Source: Acorus gramineus
Lineage: Eukaryota; Streptophyta; Magnoliopsida; Acorales; Acoraceae
NCBI GenBank assembly: GCA_030737835.1
Contig: JAUJYN010000015.1
Location: forward strand, 2,721,685 to 2,785,684
Length of the DNA: 64,000 nt
Direction of reading: 5' to 3'
The translations under genes and the position numbers were made by a program. Every line of letters begins with the position of its first letter. The stretch's first letter is position 1. Below are positions 45,898 through 56,395 of this stretch, piece by piece. The notes beneath the pieces were generated by a model that was not told the origin of the DNA, did not search any database, and worked only from the letters and a program-made list of their open reading frames with translations.

Positions 45898-47132
45898 ACT
45901 AAGGCTAAGCAGGTTTTTTCTATGGGAGGGTAGGCCTGCTCGTATTCGATTAGTGTCTTACTCAGGTAGTAGACGGCCTTTTCTTTCCTTCCCATGTCAT
46001 CGTGTTGTGCAAGCACTACGCCGATGGCCTCTTCGGTTGTAGCAATATAAATAAGCAGGGTTCGCTCGGGTACCAGAGCTGAGAGAACCGGTGGTTTAAG
46101 CAGGTATTTCTTTAGGTCATCGAAGGCCTGTTGGCATTCGCTATCCCAGGTAAACCTAACTCCTCCCTTTAGCAATTTGTAAAAGGGATGACATCGTTCG
46201 GCATGTTGTGATATGAATCTCTTGATGAATTGCAGCCAACCGATGAGTCCTCTTAACTCTTTTAAGTTTTTAGGTGGGGGCATTTGGGTAATGGCCCTTG
46301 CTTTAGTTGGGTTGACTTCGATCCCCCTCTTGCTTACCATGAACCCTAGGAGCTTCCCGGAAGAGACGCCGAAGCAACATTTCTTTGTGTTCATATTGAG
46401 CGTGAACTCCCTACACCTTTGTAGGACTTGTCTAAGTACATCTACGTGCCCTATCCGAGTCCTAGATTTAACTAGGATGTCATCTACATAAACCTCTACT
46501 AACCTGTGCATCATATCATGAAATATTGAAGTCATTGCTTTTTGATATGTTGCACCAGCATTTTTTAGTCCAAAAGGCATTACCACATAACAGTAGGTCC
46601 CCCAAGGTGTGGTGAAAGAAGTTTTCTCTTGGTCTTCTTCTGCTAACCGGATCTGGTTGTACCCAGAAAAGCCATCGATAAAAGAGAGCATTTCATATCC
46701 TACCGTGTTGTCGACAAGAAGATCAATGTGTGGGAGTGGGAAGTCATCTTTTGGGCATGCTCGATTGAGGTCCCTAAAGTCGATGCATACCCGGACTTTG
46801 CTGTCTTTTTTGGATACTGGAACGATATTAGCTACCCATTTTGGGTATAAGACTACCCGGATAAACTTAGCCTCGTGGAGTTTGTCCACCTCATCTTTAA
46901 TTTTTAAGGCCACCTCCGATTGAAGGCGTCTCAACTTCTGTTTCATTGGTTTTGCACTAGGCTCTAAAATTAATGAGTGCTCGACCAAGGAGGTATCAAG
47001 CCCAGGCATGTCTTTATAAGACCAAGCGAAGATATCAACATATTCGCGTAGTATTTTGACCAGGCTTTCTTTTTCATCCGGTTTTAGTTCTGCGCTGATC
47101 ATAATGACCATTGGGGCTAGCATTAGTTTCAA
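45825..47132 (-). pseudogene. Element E reverse transcriptase and gypsy RNase H
   Basis: The minus strand encodes a nearly continuous Ty3/gypsy RT. It has YKDMPGLDTSLVEH at the N-side, VRVCIDFRDLNRACPKDDFP, FIDGFSGYNQI, VMPFGLKNAGATYQ and the active-site VEVYVDDILVK. The thumb and connection follow, then the first RNase H (TLLIYIATTEEAIG, YYLSKTLIEYEQAY). The wording is typical of the Tat/Ogre branch. It copies element RNA to DNA in virus-like particles. This is the best preserved coding part of E. Confidence 0.9.
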
Positions 47133-48025
47133 GGTTTAGCTCTTCTACCTTCTCATTCGCTTCTTCTGTCTTCTCATCAAATTTTTGGAGACTCCGCTCA
47201 AATTCTTCAGAGATGCCTTCTTCTTGTTCGTCGTCTTCATCACAGATTTCAAAGACTCCCAGACCATCATCTAGATCTTCTATGTTGTCTAAGTCTGGTT
47301 CTTCTATGACTGCTATGGACTCAAATTTTTCTAGGCCAAAGATAGTCTCACTATGTCCTTTTATGTGGTTAATGATATGGTCAGGTATCTGACTTCTAGA
47401 GGGCTTGATTGTTTTAAGTGAGGTAATAGGGCTGGAATGTTTAGTTTGGCTGGCCAGATGCCGCAAATTGTTTAGAAGTTCAGAGTCAGCACTGAAGAGG
47501 TGCCATGCTGGGGTGAAGTCATCCTTGTCAAACAAAGACCCTAAAGTTTTAGCTTCCATTTTTTTTGAAAGGAAAAGACAACTAATATTTACAACTTACT
47601 AGATTGAGTCAGGTGATTCACCCAACTTTTCTCCAACAGCTGGTGCTCCTTTGTTGCGATGCTTGCGCACTGCTAGGGAAGAGCGCACCGTTAGTTGGAG
47701 TCTTATTGACTGGTGGTGTGTGTGTTTTTAGAGGTTTATTTGGGTGTGGAAATAACCAATCAAGGGAGCCTGAGAGGTAGTCTGGCTCTCCTTCTTGGAC
47801 AGGGGTTAAAGGACAAGTGTACGCTGTTTTGTTAACCCATTCCACAACTGTTCCTTTTACAAAGTGTTCATACAATCCCCAATTGTGTTTTGTTTTTAAG
47901 TCAGTATGTTGGGGAGACGAGCTAATGCCCTTCTTGTCCAGCCAAATCGGGAGTTTGATGGGTTCCAAGATTCCACCTCTCAGCCCTAGTGTTTTTCCTA
48001 GGATGTGACCCATGGCTTTCATCAT
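47074..48025 (-). pseudogene. Element E protease-RT linker region
   Basis: The minus strand holds two open stretches between the protease and RT. One has an acidic low-complexity part (NIEDLDDGLGVFEICDEDDE). The other, to its right, has the glycine-rich MGHILGKTLGLRGGI and a Pro/Thr-rich stretch. Such linkers between protease and RT are usual in Tat/Ogre polyproteins. No enzyme motif was recognised. Confidence 0.6.
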
Positions 48026-48028
48026 ATG

Positions 48029-48856
48029 CTAGCCCGGGTTCTTAGGTTTAGGGTGATCTGCCTTTATAGTACTGGTGAGAGTGCCTTGAAGGTTCATCCA
48101 ATTGATCGGGAAGTCTAAGATGTGGATGGTGGTTTCTTTTGGCCTTGGGTTGATGGTCTTTACAGTGGTAGACTCATTATTAGTGAACTCTGATTTGGGC
48201 TCCTTGATTGCGTCTCCCCATATTTTGATTATTTGATTCCCTAAGGGGAATTTCAAACACTGATGTAGGGGAGAAGAGACCCCTTTGATTGAGGCTAACC
48301 ATTTACGTCCTAGGATCATGTTATAGTTAGAGTCCATTTCTAAAACATATGCTTCGACGATTGTTTCTAAGGACCCTATTTTTAATGGGAAGTCTTTAAA
48401 GCCAAGAATTGGACGAGCCGTTTTGTCATAGGTGAATATCCAAGTATCCGTTTCTAGGAGCGTTGTGACATGTCTGCCAATCTGTTCAAAAGTGTGTAGT
48501 GACATGAGGTTTATTCCTGCACCAGTATAGACTAGTACTTTATCTACGGGATGCCTGTCGATATCAACTGTGATGCATAGGGTTGAGGTGTTGATAATTT
48601 TATCGCGGACTTCTTCTTTGGGCCTAAATGTTATCATAGGCCCCAGTTCTGCAGAAGCCAAGGCTCTTGGTATGTTTAAGGTGGAGATTTGAGGGTCAAC
48701 TTGGACTCTTTCTAAAAACATCCTCAGGGCCTGTTGGTGGTGTTCTGAGGTTTCAATCAACTCCAGGATGGAGATCTTTGCGGGGATTCTTTGGAGCTGG
48801 TCGAGGATGTCAATTCTATCCCCGACACTTGCCTCCTCAGTTTCTGTTTTGGGCAT
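48029..48856 (-). pseudogene. Element E aspartic protease region
   Basis: The minus strand encodes a retropepsin-like region: a VLVYTGAGINLMSLHTFEQI block at the place of the family's active-site loop, the ILGFKDFPLKIGS flap-side block and the downstream NMILGRKWLASIKGVSS, a well-known Tat signature. The protease matures the polyprotein. The same-family solo LTR at 48862 begins just upstream of this region and separates it from gag. Confidence 0.8.
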
Positions 48857-50189
48857 GGGACTATCGGTATCGTTTTTTGGAAGGGGTTCCCCTAGGGGCG
48901 CTGGGCTGGAGTGCGGGTGGGCCTCAGAAAAGGATGTTTCGTTCTGGGTTTTTGGGGTCCCGGTTGCGGTTGCATGTGTGGGGGTTCTTCGGAGGTTTGG
49001 ATCTGTTGCGTGCCTTGGCAGGCTTGGTCGGATCGTCTCTCGGAAGGGGGAAGGGGTTTTGGTTCCCGGCTGAGGCGGCTGACAGGTCCTCAGGAGGATT
49101 CAGGGGTAGTTGTGATCGCCACCTGCTTTCTCAAAAAGCAGGAAAAGTTGGGTCGGATTTGATCACCTTCGTGGGGGAGTTTGTGGGGCCTCCTCTCTGA
49201 GACACGGGCATGCCATACACAGAGGTGAAAACAGGGATCCTCTTCTGCTTTGGGAACTTGGCTAAGGAAGGTTTTGAGAATTTAGGGTATAGGTGAGGGT
49301 CGGCTAGTTGTTTATAGCCGCCTGGTACGTGGCGGCTAGTTAGGAGTGCCTGCCTGGTGTCTGGCTCCATTTGGGCAGAGCCTGGGTAGGGTTTGGTTTA
49401 GGTGTTGGCTGAGGTTAAGCTAGGTTTAACCTGGGTTTTGGAGAGTGGATTTGGAGAGTGATTTGGTGTAGGAAAGGGGGTTTTTCTCTCAAAATAGAGC
49501 TCTCTCTCTCTCTCTCTCAAGGGTTTTAAGTGGGGGAAGGGTTTGTGAGTGTGGCTATGGCTTAGGAAGGAATGGATGATTTTATGTGTGACACGGATAT
49601 GAATTCTTGATGATGGAAGAAGTGCTTGGAGACCATCTATTTATAGTAAAAAGGGGTAGAGGAGTGTCCACTAGACAATAGATCAAAATGGGTAATAAGG
49701 TGCTTGATTTGACCTTCCATTAGATCTTTGGTCTCTGACAATGTCCAGGTGAAGAACGGCTAGTTGCAACTAGCCGCCCAGTGAGGGGCAGCTACTCTTA
49801 AGTAGCCGCCCCCATCATAACTTGCCAAACGTCCCATCTCTGACAAGCGGTGGCTTGTGCTGGTTACTAAGTTTGAACCGGCTAAGAGGGGGTGGATAAA
49901 AGGGACAATCCGCCTCAATCATGTTGTTTTATGTCCCATCCCAGCAAGGCGGTTTGGGGTCGGTTGGGGGGGCAGCTAGTTGAGACTAGCCGCCCAGTAT
50001 GGGGCGACTACTCTCAAGTAGCCGCCCTTGTCCAGGTCTCAGGTTTTCCCAAGTGTTTGAAATAGGGTTTCCGGTTTTGATTTTTTTTAAGGGAGTTTTC
50101 TATTAGATTTTCAAATGTGGTCATTTCGAAATGAAACTTGAAGTATTTTCATTTATTTGGACTGCCAAAATTGGGGTATCTACAGGGAC
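48857..50189 (-). mobile_element. Same-family solo LTR inside element E, target duplication GGGAC
   Basis: The LTR proper is 48862-50184 (about 1.3 kb). On the minus strand it starts TGTAGATACCCCAAT. GGGAC lies on both sides. It matches the E 5' LTR at 52544-53792 along its length, including a CTATAAATAG TATA box (plus-strand 49639-49645) and the TAGCCGCCC modules. Because it sits between gag and protease with its own duplication, it is a separate insertion and not one of E's own LTRs. Confidence 0.9.
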
Positions 50190-52400
50190 GTCTAGAGGTG
50201 GGGACAGCATTAAAGATTCTCCCGGCCCTGGTTGTATGGTGGTTTAGGGTATCAACCGTGGTCTGGGGAAATCAGTTTTTTGATAGGCTTGGGTTTTTGT
50301 TGATTAGTAGAATGGGACTAAGCCTAAGGGGTGGCCTTATATGAGAGGCGAGGGACTTTATGGGGCTTGGGAGGATGGGGGAAGGTGCTGAAAGAATTAG
50401 GCCACCCAGAATGATCCTGAGCAGTTCTTCACGGTTTGTGGCCCCTATGGTGTAGATGCTTTTGAAACTCAGGCTTTCTGGTTCTTCTATGAAGGCTTGC
50501 ATAGTTGGTTTTGGGTCATGTATTTTGGTATTGATTATAGGATTGGGACATGCTAGGGTTTGGTTTTGTTTGGGTGAAGGATTTAAGTGGGTCCCTGGTG
50601 GCTTCGTAGTTGAGCCATTTTTGAGTCCCCTGATGGTGGCCCAATCCAGGCGTCTCTCCTCATCGAGATCATAAACAATGTCTCTGAATGAAAAACACTA
50701 TTCAATGTTTGACCATGATGTTTATGGTATGGGCAGTAGCGGGCAGTATCGGCACTAAGAGGCAAAGATCTGGCTATGGGTAGAGAAATACTATTGGTTT
50801 TTACCAAAGCCCTGAAGATGTTTGCTAGGGTTTCCGGGAGCGGTGGATAACAATCCCCTCTATTTACCCATCTTGGGCCATGTGAGGAGGGGGAAGTGAT
50901 TTTATTGTACGCGCCCGGTGTAGGCTGCCTGGGGCTACATTTTGTGCTCTTGGGGAAGCAGAGTAGGCAGAGGGAGTTCTGGATTGACCCTGATTTTGAA
51001 ATATGGGGTTTTGGACTGAAGAGCTTTGGATTACTGGGTTTTGTCGTGTCAGCATGAGGGCGGGTACTAATTGGGGAGTAAAGTTTTGATTGGTTTGCCG
51101 AGGCGGCATATATCTGGATGAACCAGGTGTACACTTTCTCGAAGCTGGTCCTTGATCGGGTACCCGCGCTCTACCGTGGGGGTTTGTGCCTTTCTCGATG
51201 GTTGTCCAACCCTATGGCTGATAGGTGGGGATTGGGCTTGGACTACTTGGGCTGCACAACTTGAAATCCTATTGTGGCGGTCAATTAGAAGCTGGTACAT
51301 GGTACAGTCTCCGTATAAAAGACTCGTACGAAGTTCTGGACTCAGGCTCTATAACATCATGTCAATTTCTTGACATTATGTTAGTTGTAGGCTAGTTCGG
51401 TGGACGAGGGTGCGCCACCTAGACACGTACTGCTCACATTCCTCCCTAGGCCTCATTCTTTCTAGGGTCAGGTCTGAGATAGAGGGGGTCCTAATCCTCT
51501 GGTAACCGTAGCAGCCTAAAAACTTCTCGCTTACAGCCGAGAAGTTTGACAAATGGTCTACAGGGAGTGTGGAGAACCATTGTAGTGCTTCTCCTTCCAG
51601 TGATTTTTGGAAAAGGAAGACTAACAGAGGTTGATTATCTAGAAAAGGTCGGGCATCTAGATAAAAAGCAGTTAAATGAATGTCTGGGTCTCCACGACCA
51701 TTATATCAGTGAAATTCAAGATTTTGAATCCCTCCAGTAGGTTGACTGACAGGATTTGTCTCAAGTTGTGTAGAGACATGTGTTTGGAGGTAGACGGGCC
51801 AGTCTCGGAGAGGATTCTCCGGATGGTTTCATCCAGTGTTTCTGCCTTGGGCAGGTAGTTTAGTGGTCCTGGGTTGGACATGGCCTGGTAAGGGCCGGGG
51901 GCAGAAGCTGCTGGAAATATTGGATTTGCGGGGGAAGGCAGGGTGAATGAAAAGGTGGGGGGAGAAAAGAGGCTTGGACTCAGATTTACCGAGAAACCGG
52001 GTGTTGGTAGTGTATTGGGGGTGGGGCAAGCCTTGGGGGTCTTGACAGGAGTTTCCTGCTTCAAGGTCTTGGCCTGGTGATAGTCGGTGAGGTCATTGAA
52101 CATGTCCTCGACCGACTGGTATCCTAGGGTAGCCATCCTCTCCTCTAGGTGGCTGAGGAATTGGGCAGTTTGGTCTCCCTGGTTGTCTTTCTCCTGTACT
52201 ACTTTCTCATGGGTGTAGGCCTCCATGGTGTGAATATGGAAAAGCCTAGGTGAAAATGAATGCAGATTTAAAGCAGTAAATAAAGCGGTAAAGGGGTGCG
52301 CAGCTGTGTACGGCTTAAAGCAATAAAGAGATGTGATTAAAGCGGTAGAGGGCTGCGCAGCTGTGTGCGGCTTAAAGCAGTAAAGGATGTTGTAATGCAA
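50190..52400 (-). pseudogene. Element E gag region
   Basis: The minus strand begins with a long leader and a coiled N-terminal part (HLEERMATLGYQSVEDMFND), followed by a Pro/Ser-rich stretch (TPNTLPTPGFSV, FSPPTFSFTLPSPANP) and a knuckle-like CPYHKHHG block nearer the C-end (about 50730). Gag forms the particle and packages RNA. The order fits Tat/Ogre gag. The frame is broken at several points. It ends against the solo LTR at 50184. Confidence 0.7.
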
Positions 52401-52521
52401 AGTAGAGGAGGGTCAAACTTGAGGGGTGGGAAATCCTAGCTTTCCTAGAGGGGTGATGGCATTCTAGTCAAGTTGCGGAGGGGAGCAGAAGGGAGTTACC
52501 TTTGGTTGTTTTCACGTGGGA

Positions 52522-52541
52522 GCTCCCACCGTGATCGCCAG
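52522..52541 (-). other. Primer binding site region of element E
   Basis: On the minus strand TGGCGATCACGGTGGGAGC follows the LTR end after a three-base spacer. Its place and TGG start fit a Tat-type tRNA primer site, but the tRNA was not identified. Confidence 0.55.
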
Positions 52542-52543
52542 GC

Positions 52544-53792
52544 TGTCAATATCGTTTTTCGGAAGGGGTTCCCCTTAGGGTGCCGAGCGCGGCGTGCGGG
52601 TGGGCCTCCGAAAGAGGATGTTTCGTTCTAGGTTTTTTTGGGGTCCCGGTTGCGTGTGTGGGGGTTCTTCAGAGGATTGGATCCGGTGCATTCCTTAGCA
52701 GGCTCAATCGGATCGTCTCTCCAAAGGGTGGTGGGGGGTTTTTGGTTCCTGGCTGAGGCGGCCGACAGGTCTTTAGGAGGATTCAAGGGTGGTTGTGATC
52801 GCCACCTGCTTTCTCAAAAAGCAGGAAAAGTTGGGACGGATTTGATCGCCTTCGTGGGGGAGTTTGTGTGGTCTCCGCTCTGGGACACAGGCATGTAGTA
52901 CACAGAGGTGAAAATAGGGATCCTCTTCTGTTTTGGGAACTTGACTAAAGGAGGTTTTGGGAATTTAGGGTGTAGGTGAGGGTCGGCTAGTTGATGTTAG
53001 CCGCCTGGTGGGGGGCAGCTAGTTAGGAGTAGCCGTCTGGTGTCTGGCTCTATTTGGGCAGAACCTGGAAAGGAAGTGGGTTAGGTTTTGGAAAGGGCTA
53101 AACTAGGTTTAACCTGGGTTTTGGAGAGTGGATTTGGAAAGTATTTTGGTGTAGGAATTGAGCTTCCCTCTCTCTTTCTAGGGTTCTAAGTGGGGGAGGG
53201 TTTGTGAGTGTGGGTATGGCTTAGGAAGGAATGGGTTATTTCATGAGTGATTGATGATATATGGATATGAATTGTTATGAAATGTTTGGGAATGCCCCCT
53301 ATTTATAGTAAAAAAGGGGCAGGGGAGTGTCCACTGGTTAATAGATCAAAATGGGTAATAAGGTGCTTGATTTGACCTTCCATTAGATCTTTGTGGCCTG
53401 ACAGTGTCCAAGTGAGGGGCGGCTAGTTGAAACTAGCCGCCCAGTGAGGGGCGGTACTCTTAAGTAGCCGCCCCCATCATGACCTACCAAACATCCCATG
53501 CGGTAGCTTAGGTCGGCTACTGGGGTTGAACCGGCTAAGATGGGGTGGCTAAAAGGGACAATCCGTCGCAATCATGCTGCTTTATGTCCCATCCCAGGAA
53601 GGCGGTTTGGGGTCAGCTACTCTAAAGTAGCCGCCCCTGTCCAGGTCTTAGATTTTTCTAAGTGTGGACTTCTAGGGTTTCCGGTTTTGGTTTCTAAGGG
53701 AGTTTTCTATTAGATGTCCAAATGTGGTCATTTCCTGAATATTACTTGAAGTATTTTTGTCTCTTTGGACGGTAAAAATTGGGGTATCTACA
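52544..53792 (-). mobile_element. 5' LTR of element E
   Basis: On the minus strand it starts TGTAGATACCCCAATTTTT and ends CGATATTGACA, about 1.25 kb. A TATA box CTATAAATAG lies at plus-strand 53301-53307. Repeated GGCGGCTAGTT and ACTAGCCGCCC modules occur in two clusters (about 52980-53040 and 53410-53640). It is followed by the primer site and gag, so it is the 5' LTR. Its outer flank TGCTT is F-element DNA. The partner 3' LTR was not found. Confidence 0.9.
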
Positions 53793-54225
53793 TGCTTATC
53801 GAGACTTGTTCACCGCTCAAGTTCGGGCCGTTGCTGCTGAAGAGCGAGTGAGAGAGCTCCTCGAGCTGAAGCTCTCCCAATCCTTCGATCAGGCTTCCTT
53901 TTCCTTGTGGGCGCACAACGCAGAAAAGCGAGTCGAGGCCCTGATGCGTGAATTGCAAGAGTAGCAAGTTAAGCTCTGCGAGCTTCGAACCGACTGTGCT
54001 GCTGCTTTCGAGGATGGTCTGTCGAGGGTCGAGCAGAAGCCTTCATGACTATGAGGGACCAAATGAAGGAGATTTCGGATTCTTTGACGACTTGTGCCAA
54101 GAAGAACTACAATTGTGGATATCGTCAAGGTTATGAAGATAGATCCAACAACGTCTCTCCTCGCATTGCTGCCACTCCTTTTTCTGGTTCTGATTCTGGC
54201 CCTGATGATGGGTCTCAGATTTAGA
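53793..54225 (+). pseudogene. C-terminal part of the antisense ORF of element F
   Basis: The plus strand encodes an alpha-helical, Arg/Glu/Leu-rich stretch (AVAAEERVRELLELKLSQ, then NAEKRVEALMRELQE) and an end containing YRQGYEDRSNN and an acidic Ser/Asp tail (SGSDSGPDDGSQI). It resembles the coiled-coil end of the PMD-type antisense ORF of E and has the same place relative to integrase. The N-terminal part would lie beyond E, outside the window. It is broken. Confidence 0.55.
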
Positions 54226-55060
54226 TATTTTGTAAAAAAATAATGTTTTCATAAACGACTTGTCTTTTACATGGCTGCTTGTTTTTCACATGATCTGAAT
54301 GTTTGGAGTGCTTATTGTCGTGATAATAGAGTTTTGTGCCCACTCGACGGACTAACTCTGAATTATCCCGTCATCGTGACCTCTGTAGGGTCGGGCCCCT
54401 AGAAATCCATTGAATAACAGGGGAAGGTTATCCCTCTTTTCGTCCTCATCATGTGAGGGTGTCTTGTGCGTTCCTTTTGCTCCTGCTTGAGGGTTTTGAA
54501 GACGGAGTGCTTAGGACGAGAGGGAAGTACCCTTTCAAAATTTTGAGTCCATAGACAAATTCTGCTCGTCCTTTCCTAGCGACCTCCAAAGATTGGTCGT
54601 AGAGCCTGGGCTCTGTACGATCGTGTGAGCATAGGGGGAAGCTTATACTTCTTAACGACCTCATCGTTTGAGTGTAACCTATGTGTCTCACTTTTGCAAA
54701 CCTTTTACTCGAATGATTATCGATGGATGGGGCGTCCTCCGCGCGACCTCTTACAAAGAGTTCTCATCCAATTGACCTGAACTGGATCAACACGTGACCT
54801 CCTTAGAGTGTTATTCTCACAACCTCTTTGGAGTGCTATTCTCACAACCTCTTTGGAGTGCTATTCTCGTGACCTCTTTGTCGAGAGTGCTATTCTTGCA
54901 ACCTCTCTTCAAAAATGCTTTATTTGAATCCAAGTTCACGCGCGACTTCGAACGGGCTTTCATTCACATAAAATATTCATAACGAATTGAAACGAAATTG
55001 AATTTCAAAAGTAATACTTTTTCAAATGCATTATATTCCGAGGTCTTATAAGTGCCTCTT
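54226..55060. other. Element F spacer between integrase and antisense ORF
   Basis: No coding frame is recognised. A poly-A-like AAAAAAATAATG stretch lies just after the antisense ORF end. A tandem repeat is listed separately. The remainder is unremarkable. Confidence 0.5.
54795..54912. repeat. Tandem repeat of about 25 to 30 bases, about four units
   Basis: The unit is roughly ACCTCTTTGGAGTGCTATTC followed by TCACA or TCGTG. Three units are nearly identical and one or two outer units are diverged. It lies in the F spacer. Confidence 0.75.
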
Positions 55061-56395
55061 CATGCATCCGTTCTAGATAATAAGCCCCTTTGGGACCCAG
55101 CCCGACGACCTTGTACGGGCCCTCCCAACTGGGTCCAAGCTTACCATCGGATCGTTTTTGGGATTCGAGGAATACCTCTTTGAGGACCAGGTCTCCTACT
55201 CGAAAGCTTCGTCGTGAAACCCTCTTGTTGTAGCTTCGTGCGATTTGGTACTAGTAGTTTTCCATCCTGATGGAAGCTGCTTCCCTTTGCTCGTCCCTCA
55301 GGTCCAAGTTAGACTCGAGAACTTCTTCATTGGCTTGCGGCTCAAAGTTCTCGATCTGAAAGGTTGGAATCTCAAGCTCTATGGGAATCACAGCCTCAAT
55401 GCCAAAAGCCAGAGAAAACGGAGTCTCCCCCGTAGCCCTTCGTGCCGTGGTGTGGTATGCCCATAACACCGAGGGAAGCTCGTCCACCCAGTTGCCCTTG
55501 GCCACATCGAGCCACTTCTTGATCCCGTCCAGGATGGTACGATTGGTGATCTCTGCCTGACCATTTCTTTGGGGGTAGCGTTGAGAGGAGAAAAGGTGCT
55601 TTATACCTAACTCCTTGTAGAACTCCCTCATGGTGGCATTATCGAATTGTGTTCCGTTGTCGGAGATTATGGTGTTCGGCACTCCGAACCGGCACACAAT
55701 CTCCTTCCAAAGGAAACTTCGAAGCCAGGGCCACATCCTTCACCCATTGGTGAAATAGTCAGTGGTGACCATGAGGAATCGCTTCTGAGATGGCGCCAAG
55801 GGCATAGGTCCTACTATATCGAACCCCCATTGAGCGAAAGGCAAGGGACTTGACAGTGTATTCAAATCCCCAGCTGGTCGGTGAATCAGGGGACCAAATC
55901 GCTAACACTTGTCACATTTCCTCACTAGGTCGAGTGAGTCTTTCGCAAGGGTTGGCCAGAAATATCCGGCAGTCAATACGCGTCTCACGAAAGACCTTGA
56001 GGCCGTATGGCTCCCGCATATTCTTGAATCCAATTCTTCCAACACTTCCTTAGCCTCCTCGAGATTGACGCACCTGAGGAGTGGACCTTTAAAGCTTTGC
56101 TTGTATAGTACACCTTGATCAGAGATCAAGAACCGAGAGGATCAGATCTTGATTTTCCTGGCTTCTTCTTTGTCTACTTGGAGAAAGTCGTCTTTCAGGT
56201 AAGATAGGATGGGGTCCATCCAAGTCAGCTCCCGTGTTGTCGACTCCACTGCCATAACCTATTCGAGGTGGGCAATGCTCGGATCCCCTAAGAACTCGAC
56301 CTGAATCTCCGGGGATGGTTCTCCTTCTAGCCCGCTCGCCAGGTTTGCTAGGGCATCAACTTGAGTATTCTGCTCGGGATCGATTGCGTGAATTT
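55061..56395 (-). pseudogene. Element F integrase
   Basis: The minus strand encodes an HHCC module (ICGSHTASRSFVRRVLTAGY, ending CDKC), the DDE core (NTIISDNGTQFDNATM, QRNGQAEITNRTILDGIK), SVLWAYHTTARRATGETPF, and a C-terminal GDLVLKE with DGKLGPSWEGPY-like ending towards 55080. This is a typical Tat integrase in separate open pieces. Solo LTR B3 separates it from RNase H. Confidence 0.8.

Larger units (their letters stand above)
12597..53792 (-). mobile_element. Tat/Ogre-lineage Ty3/gypsy element 'E', heavily nested
   Basis: This is one minus-strand element whose parts are dispersed by later insertions: 5' LTR (52544-53792), primer site, gag (50190-52400), protease, RT, RNase H and integrase (44241-48856, ending at 31316-31744), a spacer (25626-31300 excluding inserts) and an antisense plant-mobile-domain ORF (12857-25625). 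That gene order, including an antisense ORF after integrase, is known for Tat-lineage elements. Inserts are LTR nests at 15166-25349 and 31750-44240, a solo LTR at 27827-30769, a MITE near 26030-26595 and a same-family solo LTR at 48862-50184. The 3' LTR was not found, so the left limit is where recognisable sequence starts. It is a broken fossil with many breaks. E lies inside element F. Confidence 0.75.

Noticed and set aside
48862-53792. A complete short gag-only element bounded by the two E-type LTRs
   Set aside because: The inner LTR has its own GGGAC duplication, and protease-RT-integrase of the same lineage continue directly beyond it, so it is an insertion within one longer element.
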